A DNA stretch of 64,000 nt from Haladaptatus pallidirubidus. Its GTDB lineage: Archaea > Halobacteriota > Halobacteria > Halobacteriales > Haladaptataceae. The notes under the pieces were generated by a model. The model was not told the DNA's origin. It made no database searches and was given only the letters and a program-made list of their open reading frames with translations. The stretch lies in assembly GCF_020700235.1 (NCBI RefSeq), contig NZ_CP085303.1:62001-126000 (forward strand), in the 5' to 3' direction. Made by a program: the position numbers and the translations under genes. Within the stretch, counting starts at the first letter, position 1. Each line of letters begins with the position of its first letter. Shown here piece by piece: positions 1 to 9,266 of the stretch.

Positions 1-1188
1 GCGACCGGTGGACAGGATACCGCCTACGTCAGCTCTGATGTCTTGACGCGTCGATCGGCGGATCTCCCGTATACTGACGAAAAGCCTGGTAACGGAAAGG
101 GCAAGGGTCGGGGGCGCGCGACACGGATTCAACGCCGTCATGAGACCGTCCAGCCGGGCCCCGGCGGGAGAGCGCGTGCGACATCGGGAAGCACTACACA
201 CTCACTGGCTGTCCAGTTCACCGCCCACGGTATCGACGAGGGTGTCGTCAAGCTCGTCAATCCTGGTGGCCAAACCGTCCGTGAAATTGATCTTGCTAAC
301 CCGCTGTCAGAAGATCAGGGTCACTTCTACGTCCCTGATCCGGACAACGGTGACTGGTCAATCGAATACGACGGTGAGGCCGAAATTAATGTTGAGACGG
401 TTCTCCTCGAGACCGAGGATGAATACCCGAATCCCAAGGAAGTTCTCGGGTACTCCCAGCGCGAATACGTCGTTAACCCGATGCAGTTTTTCGAGGATCT
501 CGAGCCGTTCCTCGAAGAGGGATCGATCGATGGCCTGCGCGTCCACGACGTGCGTATCGGTCGGCTGATGCGGGGCAACTCCGGCAAGCGCCGGTATGAC
601 AATCTTGTCATTTCGCATGACGATGGTGTCGACGATCAGCGATACGTTTCGGCTATCGAGGAATTTGTCGAGGCTGGCGGTGATCTCGTACTTACTGACG
701 CGGGAATCAACCTTCTCGGACCGCTCAACGTCGGTCAAGCTGCAGCTATCGAGGCTGATGACATCGAACATGGGACGACGGACTTTCCAAATCTCAGGGA
801 TCGAGACCTCGATCATCCGCTATTGATGGATATCAGACCAATCCAGCAGGAGATCTGGAAAATATCCCAGCTCGGCTATACAACAGGCGATGACTCACCA
901 ATTTGGACCGTCAACACAAATGCCTTTGCGGACGCTGGCGGCACTGTCGCCGGTAGCCTCGGCGGAGATGGTAACGTCGGTACCGGAATGCTGTCAGCCG
1001 ACGACGCAGAGATCAACGTAATCGGCTCTGTCCTGCCGCCGGCAAATCAGCGGGAACTCCACCCCTTTGGCATGGCTGACTATACACTGTCGTTCATGGG
1101 ACACACGCTCATCTGCAATGCGCTTGGCTTCGAGCAGCACCGGTACGTAAATGGCGAACTCGTTGGGACGTGGGGTGAACTTCGGTAG
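1..1188 (+). CDS. C-terminal part of a probable exported M14-type carboxypeptidase (5' end outside window)
   Basis: The reading frame is open from base 1, so the TTG at 43 is not the start and the gene begins before the window. About 395 residues are visible. After a basic, Gly/Arg-rich linker comes a beta-rich stretch. Then follows an alpha/beta part with ISHDDG and an AGGDLVLTD turn, and a C-terminal part with HPFGMADYTLSFMGH. From memory, this tail resembles the C-terminal region of haloarchaeal M14 zinc carboxypeptidases. The catalytic zinc domain is not in the window, so the assignment is inferred. A T-rich tract follows the stop. The next gene lies about 190 bases downstream. Confidence 0.6.
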   Translation, partial: ATGGQDTAYVSSDVLTRRSADLPYTDEKPGNGKGKGRGRATRIQRRHETVQPGPGGRARATSGSTTHSLAVQFTAHGIDEGVVKLVNPGGQTVREIDLANPLSEDQGHFYVPDPDNGDWSIEYDGEAEINVETVLLETEDEYPNPKEVLGYSQREYVVNPMQFFEDLEPFLEEGSIDGLRVHDVRIGRLMRGNSGKRRYDNLVISHDDGVDDQRYVSAIEEFVEAGGDLVLTDAGINLLGPLNVGQAAAIEADDIEHGTTDFPNLRDRDLDHPLLMDIRPIQQEIWKISQLGYTTGDDSPIWTVNTNAFADAGGTVAGSLGGDGNVGTGMLSADDAEINVIGSVLPPANQRELHPFGMADYTLSFMGHTLICNALGFEQHRYVNGELVGTWGELR

Positions 1189-1377
1189 AGGGAATCGAGA
1201 AGTACCGTTCTCCTTGTTTTTGGATTGTCTTCGAATCTTATTCGTGTTATGGTAATTTGCTTTCAGCACGTATTCAGAGCATCGCAATTGTTCTTATTAG
1301 CAAAATCGTGTGTTGTGTCGACAACAAGCAAACTATTAACTTTCTGGACGAGCGTATGTCTGTTGGAGGCAATATCA

Positions 1378-1506
1378 ATGGCGCCGATTCCACACTATCC
1401 GTCGGATGAACCAAGTGACGAGGACGCGCCCGGCCTTAACGACTTAGTCGATCAAATATTGAATGGTGGAGATGACCCAACGCCAACGGTTACTGATTGT
1501 AGGTGA
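1378..1506 (+). CDS. Small acidic hypothetical protein (42 aa)
   Basis: The ATG at 1378 is preceded by a strong Shine-Dalgarno GGAGG at 1364-1368 with 8-9 nt spacing. This argues for this start rather than the upstream in-frame codons. The 42-residue product is acidic and Pro-rich, and contains a short amphipathic stretch (NDLVDQIL). No family is recognised. It converges with the ROK kinase gene that ends at 1538. The halophile-like acidic composition and the ribosome site support a real gene, but no homology can be claimed. Confidence 0.45.
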   Translation: MAPIPHYPSDEPSDEDAPGLNDLVDQILNGGDDPTPTVTDCR

Positions 1507-1537
1507 GAAAGCCGCGCCCTTCAGGGTGGAAAGGATT

Positions 1538-2503
1538 TCAGGCTGGTGGTTGGATTTCCGTACCGTTGGTGATTGCGAGGGTGAGAGCACCTTTTAATAC
1601 AACTTGCGACCCCTGTTCACTCAGATTAATTTCTGGGGGCTCGACGAGAACAGCCTCATCAAGCCGCGATTTGATAGGTTCTACCACGTGTTCTGGATTG
1701 TTGAGCGCAACAGCACCACCAATACTGATGGCAGCGGGGTCGTATGCATGGACGATGTTCGCTACGCCGACAGTGTTGAAGTGTGCAAGCCGGTCGATGA
1801 CGTGATCTGCAAATGCATCCGTTCCACTGCGTTCAAACAGGTGTTTCGCGGAAAACTCCAGACTGTCAATGGGGAGGGCAGTTTCGACCGGATTCTCCTG
1901 ATGAAGAGCACGAACGAACTGAGGAATATTGTTTCCTGAACAGTATGCCTCCCAATGTCCGTCCTGTCCACACCCGCACTCCATGAAGCCGTGGACATCG
2001 ATAGTCATGTGACCCATCTCACCGGCATTCCCGTCCCGTCCTGAAATCACATCTCCATCGGCAATTATCCCTACGCCAATACCGGAGGAAATCGTGATAT
2101 ACACGAGATTCTCAGCGCGTGGATACGTGTAAAATCGCTCGCCGATAACACCTGCGACGGTATCATTGCGAAGATGGACGTTATCGGTGTCTAAGGTCTC
2201 CGAGAGTGGATCAACAAGCGGAATTGATCCGATTTCAGTGGACACATTCGCTGGTACTGTAATAACGCGAGCGGTTGGGTCCATCGTCCCCATAGATGCG
2301 ATCCCAGCCCCATCAATGTCCGTCGGTCGTACTCCCACATGATCACACGCCTCTCGAACAACGCGGAGAACCGTCTCTGTGACCGTTTTCCCTGTTGGTC
2401 CGTGAGGGGTCTCGTCTTGTGCCCTGCCGAGGATCGTGGCTGTCTCGTCGCTGACGACCGTACGGATGTTAGTTGCGCCGAGGTCGACGCCCACGTAGTA
2501 CAT
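1538..2503 (-). CDS. ROK-family sugar kinase (glucokinase-like)
   Basis: ROK-family ATP-dependent kinase of 321 aa, likely phosphorylating glucose or a related hexose in the cytoplasm. An ATP-binding DLGATN motif lies near residues 7-12. RNDTVAG holds the catalytic Asp near 114. The EMGH signature is near 162-165, followed by CGCGQDGHWE at 176-185. This is the ROK zinc/Cys motif with its third Cys replaced by His. I chose the Met at 2503 because a TATA-like TTATTAAG lies about 30 nt upstream and the family begins at this point; a longer start at 2524 adds seven residues. It is divergent from a phosphohexomutase, consistent with hexose metabolism. The exact sugar cannot be told from sequence. 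Confidence 0.88.
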   Translation of the reverse strand: MYYVGVDLGATNIRTVVSDETATILGRAQDETPHGPTGKTVTETVLRVVREACDHVGVRPTDIDGAGIASMGTMDPTARVITVPANVSTEIGSIPLVDPLSETLDTDNVHLRNDTVAGVIGERFYTYPRAENLVYITISSGIGVGIIADGDVISGRDGNAGEMGHMTIDVHGFMECGCGQDGHWEAYCSGNNIPQFVRALHQENPVETALPIDSLEFSAKHLFERSGTDAFADHVIDRLAHFNTVGVANIVHAYDPAAISIGGAVALNNPEHVVEPIKSRLDEAVLVEPPEINLSEQGSQVVLKGALTLAITNGTEIQPPA

Positions 2504-2581
2504 TATTCCGATCCAGCCATCCACACCACTTAATAATGACTATAGGAGCTTTTATTATACCGTCTTCTGGAATCAGTTCTT
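2504..2581. promoter_or_regulatory. Divergent promoter region, ROK kinase / phosphohexomutase
   Basis: For the plus-strand gene, TTTATTATAC at 2551-2560 is centred about 27 nt before the ATG at 2582, the geometry of a leaderless haloarchaeal promoter. On the minus strand, TTATTAAG lies about 30 nt before the kinase ATG at 2503. No clear operator palindrome was seen between them. Confidence 0.6.
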
Positions 2582-3997
2582 ATGGGTCAGATTTCTTTCG
2601 GCACTGGGGGTTGGCGGACAACACTAGACAACTTTACTGATGATCGAATCCAGATGGTCGGGCAAGCTGTTGCTACGTATCTCCGTGAAACGCAGGGTAG
2701 AACAGATAGACCAGTTGCGATTGGTTATGATGCTCGTAAACGATCGAACGCAGCCGCAAAGAGTCTTGCAGACGTGCTTTCTGCTAACGGGTTCGATGTG
2801 CTTCTCACTGCTCGGGATGTGCCGACTCCAACGGTAGCATACGCGATCGCCGATCGAAATCTTGCGGGTGCCCTTGTTGTCACCGCATCCCATAACCCAC
2901 CCGAATATAACGGCGTGAAGTTCGTCCCCGAAGATACTGCATCACCGTTGCCTAGCGTCACCGAGGCAATCGAGTCTCACCTTGAACCTCCTACTTCCCT
3001 CCCGGAGGCGAAACATGGTTCGATCGAACGATTCGATCCAGTACCGGCACATCTGTCCAGAGCTATCGATCTCACTGAACTGTATTTTGAGGCTGACCTC
3101 TCAGGGCTGACGATCGTCTACGATGCAATGCATGGAAGCGGTCGTGGAATTACTGACTCCCTTTTGGAGTCAACTGGTGCGGAGGTCATTCGTCGCCGCT
3201 GTGAACGCGATCCAACGTTTGGTGATGTGGCCCCTGAGCCTAATCCGGACACCCTCCAGGATCTTACCACCGCAGTCGAGGCAAACAATGCAGATTTGGG
3301 AATCGCGAACGACGGAGACGGTGACCGAATTACAATTTGTACTCCCCGGAGGGGCGTCCTCTCCGGCCATCTACTGTTTGCAGGGTTGTATGAGGCCTTC
3401 CTCACGAACAGTGAGATGAGTGGACCGGCGGTACGAACCGTCTCAACAACCTTCCTTATCGATAGAATTGCCGAGGCGTACGAGACAACCGTATATGAGG
3501 TTCCGGTGGGATTCAAATGGGTTGCTCAGGGACTTGATGAACACGATGCGCTCCTCGCTGGCGAGGAATCCGGTGGGTTCACTGTCAAAAACCACATTGG
3601 AGAGAAAGACGGGGTTTTCGTGGCGCTTCTTGCTGCTGCAGCAACAGCACTTGAACCGTTTGATGATCGAATTGACCGTCTTTTTGAGACCTATGGCCGG
3701 ATCTATGCTGATAAAATCAATATTGACTGTCCAGAGGAGAAGAAAACAAGTGTCTTATTAGCACTCGAGGATTCGATCCCCGAGACGATCAGTGGCCAAC
3801 CGGTTGCCGAGACAGTCACCCTTGATGGATTCAAACTGCTATTGGCAGATGGTTCGTGGATTCTTATTCGACCAAGCGGAACTGAACCGAAGCTCCGGAT
3901 ATATGCTGAAACGACCGACGCCGAACGACTCACGTCGCTCCTCACTGCAGGCCGTGAACTTATCGAGCCCATTATTAACCGAGATTCAAAGCGCTAA
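2582..3997 (+). CDS. Phosphoglucomutase/phosphomannomutase family protein
   Basis: Alpha-D-phosphohexomutase of 471 aa, the usual family length, interconverting hexose 1- and 6-phosphates. All four active-site loops are present. The phosphoserine loop TASHNP has its Ser at 103. The metal loop DGDGDR is at 244-249, the sugar loop GEESGG at 327-332, and the phosphate loop RPSGTEPKLR at 430-439. The ATG at 2582 follows a well-placed TATA box, so the transcript is probably leaderless. With the divergent ROK kinase it could feed glucose 1-phosphate to the nucleotide-sugar genes near 55-58 kb. Glucose versus mannose specificity is not resolved. Confidence 0.93.
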   Translation: MGQISFGTGGWRTTLDNFTDDRIQMVGQAVATYLRETQGRTDRPVAIGYDARKRSNAAAKSLADVLSANGFDVLLTARDVPTPTVAYAIADRNLAGALVVTASHNPPEYNGVKFVPEDTASPLPSVTEAIESHLEPPTSLPEAKHGSIERFDPVPAHLSRAIDLTELYFEADLSGLTIVYDAMHGSGRGITDSLLESTGAEVIRRRCERDPTFGDVAPEPNPDTLQDLTTAVEANNADLGIANDGDGDRITICTPRRGVLSGHLLFAGLYEAFLTNSEMSGPAVRTVSTTFLIDRIAEAYETTVYEVPVGFKWVAQGLDEHDALLAGEESGGFTVKNHIGEKDGVFVALLAAAATALEPFDDRIDRLFETYGRIYADKINIDCPEEKKTSVLLALEDSIPETISGQPVAETVTLDGFKLLLADGSWILIRPSGTEPKLRIYAETTDAERLTSLLTAGRELIEPIINRDSKR

Positions 3998-4015
3998 CTT
4001 GCACGACAAACGATC

Positions 4016-5038
4016 TTAGATGACGCGTTTTGCCGTTACAGCTGCAACGACACTTCCACCAATCATCGTCGGCACCCAGTAGACAAGACCACGGAAAATC
4101 AGAACTGCTGCAACCACAATCGCAGACTCAACACTAGTGACGGAAACAAGCAGAGCAATAAGTACTGATTCGATGCCTCCAGCACCACCTGGAAGCGGAG
4201 TAACGCCGGCAATTGCACTAATCGGAATTGCAAACAGCACAACTGAAAACGGGATTGTTGTTCCAATTGCATAAAATGCTAGCCAAAGTGCACTTGCTTG
4301 GAACAGCCAGCCGGCGCCCGAATAACCGAGTGCAAACACCAGCTGTAACGGACTCGTCGCAATTTGTTCAATCGTTTGAATAAAGTGGCGAATCCGCTTT
4401 CTAATTGTGTCTCGATTTGGGGCAGAAACTCGCGGCACGATGCTGGCAATTCGATGGGCAACCATGGCAAGACCGGCAGAAAGATGGTGTTCAACGGCTC
4501 TACGAGAAACCCAAAGATAATAGCCACCACCAAAAATGAGTATTCCAAGACCACTAAGAAAAATTGCAGCAGATTTCATATGAGAGGTAAGGGTGAGTAC
4601 TGTTGCATAGTACCCAATGCCGACCACGGCGAATACAAACGAGGGTACAAAATTGAGTGTATCAACGCTTGCAATCGCTGCTAATCCAGTTTCATATTTT
4701 GTTTTTGAGGCTTGCGAGATAAGATAGGCGGTAATCGGCTCACCACCTGCTTGACCGAACGGTGTCACGTTATTCGAGAAGGTGGCACCTGAAAAGAGAA
4801 AGAAAGATCGTGGGATAGACAGTGGAACATCTAACACGCGAAGAACCGTTCTGAGCGACAAACTCCACGCAAGTAACCATCCAAGCACTGCAACCACTAC
4901 GAATCCAATAATTGTCTGCTCTGCCTGCTGTAAGGCAGTAAGAACAGGCTTGATATCGATAAACAGGAATAAAACGCCGAAGACGGGAATCGTCAAGAGC
5001 AATCCAAAAAACGATTTCTGGATAAGAGAGCGATCCAT
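4016..5038 (-). CDS. Lysylphosphatidylglycerol synthase TM-region / UPF0104-type membrane protein
   Basis: Integral membrane protein of 340 aa with about eight hydrophobic segments. It has the family-typical stretch TPFGQAGGEP near residues 95-104 and a PLPGGAGGIES loop near 280. These mark the Pfam family of lysylphosphatidylglycerol synthase transmembrane regions, which in archaea lack the synthase domain and are linked with lipid-carrier or glycan handling. The substrate is unknown. It converges with the phosphohexomutase gene, 18 bases away. A sugar-lipid role is inferred from context only. Confidence 0.8.
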   Translation of the reverse strand: MDRSLIQKSFFGLLLTIPVFGVLFLFIDIKPVLTALQQAEQTIIGFVVVAVLGWLLAWSLSLRTVLRVLDVPLSIPRSFFLFSGATFSNNVTPFGQAGGEPITAYLISQASKTKYETGLAAIASVDTLNFVPSFVFAVVGIGYYATVLTLTSHMKSAAIFLSGLGILIFGGGYYLWVSRRAVEHHLSAGLAMVAHRIASIVPRVSAPNRDTIRKRIRHFIQTIEQIATSPLQLVFALGYSGAGWLFQASALWLAFYAIGTTIPFSVVLFAIPISAIAGVTPLPGGAGGIESVLIALLVSVTSVESAIVVAAVLIFRGLVYWVPTMIGGSVVAAVTAKRVI

Positions 5039-5144
5039 ACTGGCGGTAGCGTAAACGATGAATATGTCTTTTTTGGATTCTGTCCCATCTCGTATTTTGC
5101 ATTACAGGAAGGAAATTAGCAATTCACACGTTTGAGTCAATACG

Positions 5145-5275
5145 GAGTGGCATCCTCCCTGCCCTTCAGGGCAAGGCTTGCTCGCCTGCAATCCCGTAAT
5201 AGGTAGCAGGTCGGGACATCTCACCACTCGCTATCGGCTAGACCAAATGTGCAGGGTCTTCCTACCGATTATATG
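5145..5275. mobile_element. IS200/IS605 (IS1341-type) element end remnant
   Basis: The sequence CATCCTCCCTGCCC begins a hairpin, CTGCCCT-tc-AGGGCAAG, of the same design as the left ends of the intact tnpB element at 40224 and the MITEs at 12807 and 33848. No tnpB coding follows, so it is a scar. TCCCG and CGGGA arms 40 bases further on may be part of it. Confidence 0.5.
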
Positions 5276-5541
5276 GTGTCATTATTCCATTGTCAAATAT
5301 ACAGGAATAACCTCAGGTACATCATATATTAGTGATAATGAATGTACCATAAACGAAGAGAACGATTGCCTTACTCGATATTTGTTACAAGCTCACGATA
5401 GCGCCCTTGACGGACATGGTTTGTATAGGTTAACCTCCTAGATATTATTCAATGGGATCATCCACGTGAAAATAAAAGCGAGCTTGAAAATCGAAACAGT
5501 CAGCGGCCATTATCAAGAGCGAGAGCCAGCGGTTTAGTGCA
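5276..5541. other. Non-coding stretch between element scar and small secreted-protein gene
   Basis: No convincing gene was found here. A weak TATA-like CCATTATCA lies about 30 nt before the ATG at 5542 and may drive that gene. Confidence 0.4.
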
Positions 5542-5901
5542 ATGAAATGGAAACAACTCGCGGTTTGCATACTCGTTGGCGCAGTGCTTATGATGCCTGC
5601 AACGATGAGTGCAACAGCAACCAGTGGTGACCCAGCAACAAGCGTAAGCAACGAGGGAGATGGGAAACACCACATCGAAATAAGCGATGGAACGATTCGA
5701 ATTCAAGATACACACCTTTCAGGACCAGGATTACCAACGACATCGATTGACCATCAAACATTCACGGTTGATTCATCGACAATCACGTTTGACGGAATAA
5801 CGTTCACAATTGACGGTCATACGCAGACGGTCGGTCAGGTATCCATCACGATAAGCGATATTGGCGTTGTTCTTGAAAATGTGTCGACAAGTTCCACCTG
5901 A
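5542..5901 (+). CDS. Small secreted protein with Sec-type signal peptide
   Basis: A 119-aa protein. Residues 1-27 form a lysine-start, hydrophobic signal peptide ending near ATMSATATS. The mature part is Thr/Ser/Asp-rich with repeated beta-strand-like pieces of the form FTVDSSTITFDGITFTIDG, suggesting a small secreted beta-solenoid or beta-sandwich protein outside the membrane. No family is recognised. It lies alone between an element scar and the large PAS/GAF regulator, on the same strand but 200 bases apart, so co-transcription is uncertain. Confidence 0.65.
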   Translation: MKWKQLAVCILVGAVLMMPATMSATATSGDPATSVSNEGDGKHHIEISDGTIRIQDTHLSGPGLPTTSIDHQTFTVDSSTITFDGITFTIDGHTQTVGQVSITISDIGVVLENVSTSST

Positions 5902-6120
5902 TACAGACCGACAGCGCAGACCTCCGTCTTCAGGCGAACTCAAGCGGTAGACACAGTCCGTCCTCACTTCTATAGTGGGGTCGAATAACAAACCTCTTTG
6001 TTTGTGGAAGGTTTATTAACTAGCTATGGCAGCGATCCGTGACCAACTCTCACACCAGGGCTGGACTTCCTCCCGAATCGGCAGTCACCTGTGTCTCAGT
6101 AGGACTCCTGCATTTGAGTG

Positions 6121-8976
6121 ATGGCATCTTCCACGACCATCCTCAATTCCTCGGTCTTACTTGTCGGGGCAAGTAACTGGATCAAGGAATTTGCGGATAT
6201 ACTCGACGTTCGTACCGAAGCGACGATACAAACCGTTGAAACAGGAACAACAGCACTCGATGTATTCCATAGTGGGATACTGGATTGTATTATTACAGAG
6301 TATACACTCGACGGAATGACGGGTATAGAACTCCTCAAGGAGATTCGGACAGAGACCACTGCCCTACCCGTGATACTTGGGACTGCTTCCGGGAGCGAAG
6401 CAATTGCCAGTGAGGCTATCAAGGCCGGCGTTACCGATTATGTCACGCTCACCGAATCAACTGACCAGATTCAAGAGGAGCTGCTCGACCGAACGGAACA
6501 CGCTGTTCGGTCTGCACAGCGATCGGCTACCCAACGAGAACGCGCTCGACAGTTTGATGCGATCTTTAATGATTCACGGACGGCAACGTGGGTACTCGAT
6601 CCAGATGGTTTGCTCACCCGTGTAAACCAGACAGCACGTGAAATGATCGATGCCGATGTCGAAACGGTCGTTGGCGAACCATTCTGGGCACTTCCATGGT
6701 GGTCACAATCAGCGGGAACGAAATCGGATGTACAACAGATTGTAGCGAAAGCGCTCAATGGGTCGTTCGGTAACGCGGTTGTTGCACAGCCATCACACGT
6801 CGAGGATTCACGCGTTATCGATCTCTCTGTTCGCCCCGTCGAAAACGAACGTGGCGACCTCGTCTCGATTGTCGTTGAGGGCGTCGACATTACCGAACGG
6901 GTTGATCTTGAACGAAATCTCCGTCAATCTGAGAAACTCCATCGTGTCACACTCAACAATATGACTGACACCGTCCTTATTACGGACGAAGCTGGCGAGT
7001 ATACCTATGTTTGTCCCAATGTGCACTTTATTTTCGGCTATACGGCCGAGGAGATCCGAGAACTCGGGACAATCACGAACCTCCTCGGTGAGGATCTCTT
7101 CGATCGTGATGAACTCGCGAAAAATGGTGTTCTCAAGAATATCGAGTGTACAGCAACCGACAAGGCCGGTCGCGAACACACGCTTTTGATTAACGTTCGT
7201 GAAGTCGCGATTCAGGATGGAACACTTCTCTACAGCTGCCGTGACATCACAAAACGCAAACAACGCGAAGATGCGCTTGCCACACTACAAGGGACTGCCC
7301 GTGATTTCCTCTATGCCGAAACCCATCAGGAGATTGCCCAACACATCGTCACCGACACACCCGGAGTTCTCAATCTGAATGCAAGTGCGGTGTATCTCTT
7401 TGACGCCGACTCCAATAATCTTCGACCCGCAGCCCACTCGTCGACGATGAAAGCAATGAACGGACCGCTTCCAACCGTTCACGCCGATGGAGAAACCCTC
7501 CCAAGTTACAGTTTCGTCGAGGACAATGCACTGTTCTTCGATGATGTCCATCAGGCAGAGAAGCTCGAAAACCGGGCAACTGACCTTCGGAGTGCGACCT
7601 ACATTCCACTTGGAAACCACGGCGTGTTTATCGCTGGATCAGACCACGTTGGTGCGTTCGACAGCGTAACTCGAGAACTAGCTGACCTGCTTGCCGCAAC
7701 TGCAGAGGCAGCGCTAGACCGCGTCACACGAGAGTCACGACTCCGTGAACAGGATCGCACCCTTCAACAGCAAAACGAGCAGCTTACCTCCCTCAATCGC
7801 ATCAACGAGACGATTCGGGAGATCGACCAAGCACTCGTTCAGGCAGAAACCCGCGAAGAGATCGAACATACCGTTTGTGATCTATTGACCGATGACGACC
7901 GGTTTAAGTTTGCTTGGATTGGGACGGTCAATCCAACAACCGATACTGTCGACCCACGAGCCTGGGCAGGAAGCGAACAGGGGTATCTAGATAGCCAGTC
8001 GTTCACCGTTGCAACGTCAGGTGTAGAACCAGTGGGACAAACAGCAGCGAGTAATGAAGTAACGATGGTGACTAACGTCGCCGCTGGCCTCCGCGATGAA
8101 CTGTGGCGAAAGGACGCCCTTGCTCGAGACTTTCTCTCCGTGTTGAGTATTCCACTTCTGTATAACGACCTCACCTACGGCGTGCTAACAGTGTATGCAA
8201 CGACCCAAGATGCGTTTGTCGAAACAGCGAACACCGTTTTGGCAGAGCTCGGTGAAACCATCGCGTCCGCACTTAGTGCTATTGAACGGAAAAACGCATT
8301 ACTCACGACATCTGTAACCCGCGTCGAGTTCGCAATTGATGACCCGACATTCGTCCTCTCACAACTTGCTCAGGACGCCGCATGTACACTCTCATATCAA
8401 GGTGGTGTCCAGCAATCCACAGAGGGGAGTTATGTATTCGTCACCGTCGAAGATGCGCCTGTAGAGGATGTCGCAAAAACGGCTTCACAGCTAATCGCGA
8501 TCGACGATGTACACCAGATTAGCGCAAATGGTGAAGACGGAGTCTTACGATTACGGCTCACACAGCCGTTTTTCGCATTAGAATTAGCCGATCATGGCGC
8601 CATCTTCCGAGAAGCGACCGCTGATCCGACCTCTACGACGCTCGTGATTGAGATTCCAGATAGCATTGATGTCCGAACAATTACACAGCTCGTCCGTGAG
8701 ACGTTCTCTACTGTCGAACTACGCGGCAAGCAAACGCTTGATCAGGCGATGGAACACGATCTCTACTCGAAGTTCCTCGATAAACTCACAGACCGACAAC
8801 TGGAGGTGATCCAGACAGCATACTATAGTGGGTTCTTCGAGTCACCACGTGAAAGTACAGGAGAAGATGTTGCGGAGACACTTGGAATCTCTCCCCCTGC
8901 GTTCTATAAACACTCTCGGACTGTCCAGCGGAAACTGTTTGCAACGCTCTTTGATGAGGAGAGTCGTTCTTTCTGA
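6121..8976 (+). CDS. Bacterio-opsin-activator-type regulator with receiver-like, PAS and GAF domains
   Basis: About 951 aa. The domain order is a receiver-like fold (about 10-125), PAS (about 145-260), PAS (about 275-385), GAF (about 395-535), GAF (about 560-730), a Bat-type GAF-like region, and a C-terminal HTH-10 domain (about 885-945, LTDRQLEVIQTAYY...). This is the layout of haloarchaeal Bat-like regulators, which sense redox, light or ligands through PAS/GAF and bind DNA through the HTH. The receiver is degenerate: the phospho-acceptor site reads ITEYTLDGMTG, with Glu where Asp is expected. A GTG at 6118 precedes the chosen ATG. A 31-codon ORF from 6026 ends in TGATG overlapping this start. 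The signal is unknown. Confidence 0.85.
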   Translation: MASSTTILNSSVLLVGASNWIKEFADILDVRTEATIQTVETGTTALDVFHSGILDCIITEYTLDGMTGIELLKEIRTETTALPVILGTASGSEAIASEAIKAGVTDYVTLTESTDQIQEELLDRTEHAVRSAQRSATQRERARQFDAIFNDSRTATWVLDPDGLLTRVNQTAREMIDADVETVVGEPFWALPWWSQSAGTKSDVQQIVAKALNGSFGNAVVAQPSHVEDSRVIDLSVRPVENERGDLVSIVVEGVDITERVDLERNLRQSEKLHRVTLNNMTDTVLITDEAGEYTYVCPNVHFIFGYTAEEIRELGTITNLLGEDLFDRDELAKNGVLKNIECTATDKAGREHTLLINVREVAIQDGTLLYSCRDITKRKQREDALATLQGTARDFLYAETHQEIAQHIVTDTPGVLNLNASAVYLFDADSNNLRPAAHSSTMKAMNGPLPTVHADGETLPSYSFVEDNALFFDDVHQAEKLENRATDLRSATYIPLGNHGVFIAGSDHVGAFDSVTRELADLLAATAEAALDRVTRESRLREQDRTLQQQNEQLTSLNRINETIREIDQALVQAETREEIEHTVCDLLTDDDRFKFAWIGTVNPTTDTVDPRAWAGSEQGYLDSQSFTVATSGVEPVGQTAASNEVTMVTNVAAGLRDELWRKDALARDFLSVLSIPLLYNDLTYGVLTVYATTQDAFVETANTVLAELGETIASALSAIERKNALLTTSVTRVEFAIDDPTFVLSQLAQDAACTLSYQGGVQQSTEGSYVFVTVEDAPVEDVAKTASQLIAIDDVHQISANGEDGVLRLRLTQPFFALELADHGAIFREATADPTSTTLVIEIPDSIDVRTITQLVRETFSTVELRGKQTLDQAMEHDLYSKFLDKLTDRQLEVIQTAYYSGFFESPRESTGEDVAETLGISPPAFYKHSRTVQRKLFATLFDEESRSF

Positions 8977-9061
8977 GATGGTTAAATAACTAACCCCCTG
9001 ATCAGGAGTGGGTTTAGTAGTTAACGACCACATATTCCCTAATACACTTATTATACCTTAG

Positions 9062-9110
9062 TGAGTGCCCGGGTTGCCTGCCAGCGCACCAGGTCACCTG
9101 CCGGCACTCG
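9062..9110. promoter_or_regulatory. Inverted repeat in the leader of the rubrerythrin-like / gdhB operon
   Basis: GAGTGCC at 9063-9069 and GGCACTC at 9103-9109 are perfect inverted arms enclosing two CCTGCC copies. A TATA-like TTATTATACC lies at about 9048-9058, so the repeat covers the expected transcription start. It could be an operator or a leader hairpin. Confidence 0.45.
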
Positions 9111-9120
9111 TTAACTAACT

Positions 9121-9264
9121 ATGAGAGATGTTCAAACGGATCCCAACGAAGAACGTCCATACGAATGCTTTGCGTGTGGAAATATCATCATAAACGATAC
9201 CAATCCAGGCGCATGTCCGGATTGCAGTAATCCGATGCGAAATCGGCAAATGCCGATTGAATAA
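9121..9264 (+). CDS. Rubrerythrin-like small zinc-ribbon protein (47 aa)
   Basis: A 47-aa protein with two CxxC knuckles (CFAC and CPDC), ending MRNRQMPIE. It matches the short rubrerythrin-like domain proteins common in haloarchaea: a rubredoxin/zinc-ribbon piece with no diiron domain. It probably binds one Zn or Fe ion. Its stop is only 2 bases before the gdhB ATG, so the two are almost certainly co-transcribed. The function is unknown; the tight spacing suggests a regulatory or redox role tied to glutamate dehydrogenase, which is inference. Confidence 0.8.
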   Translation: MRDVQTDPNEERPYECFACGNIIINDTNPGACPDCSNPMRNRQMPIE

Positions 9265-9266
9265 AC

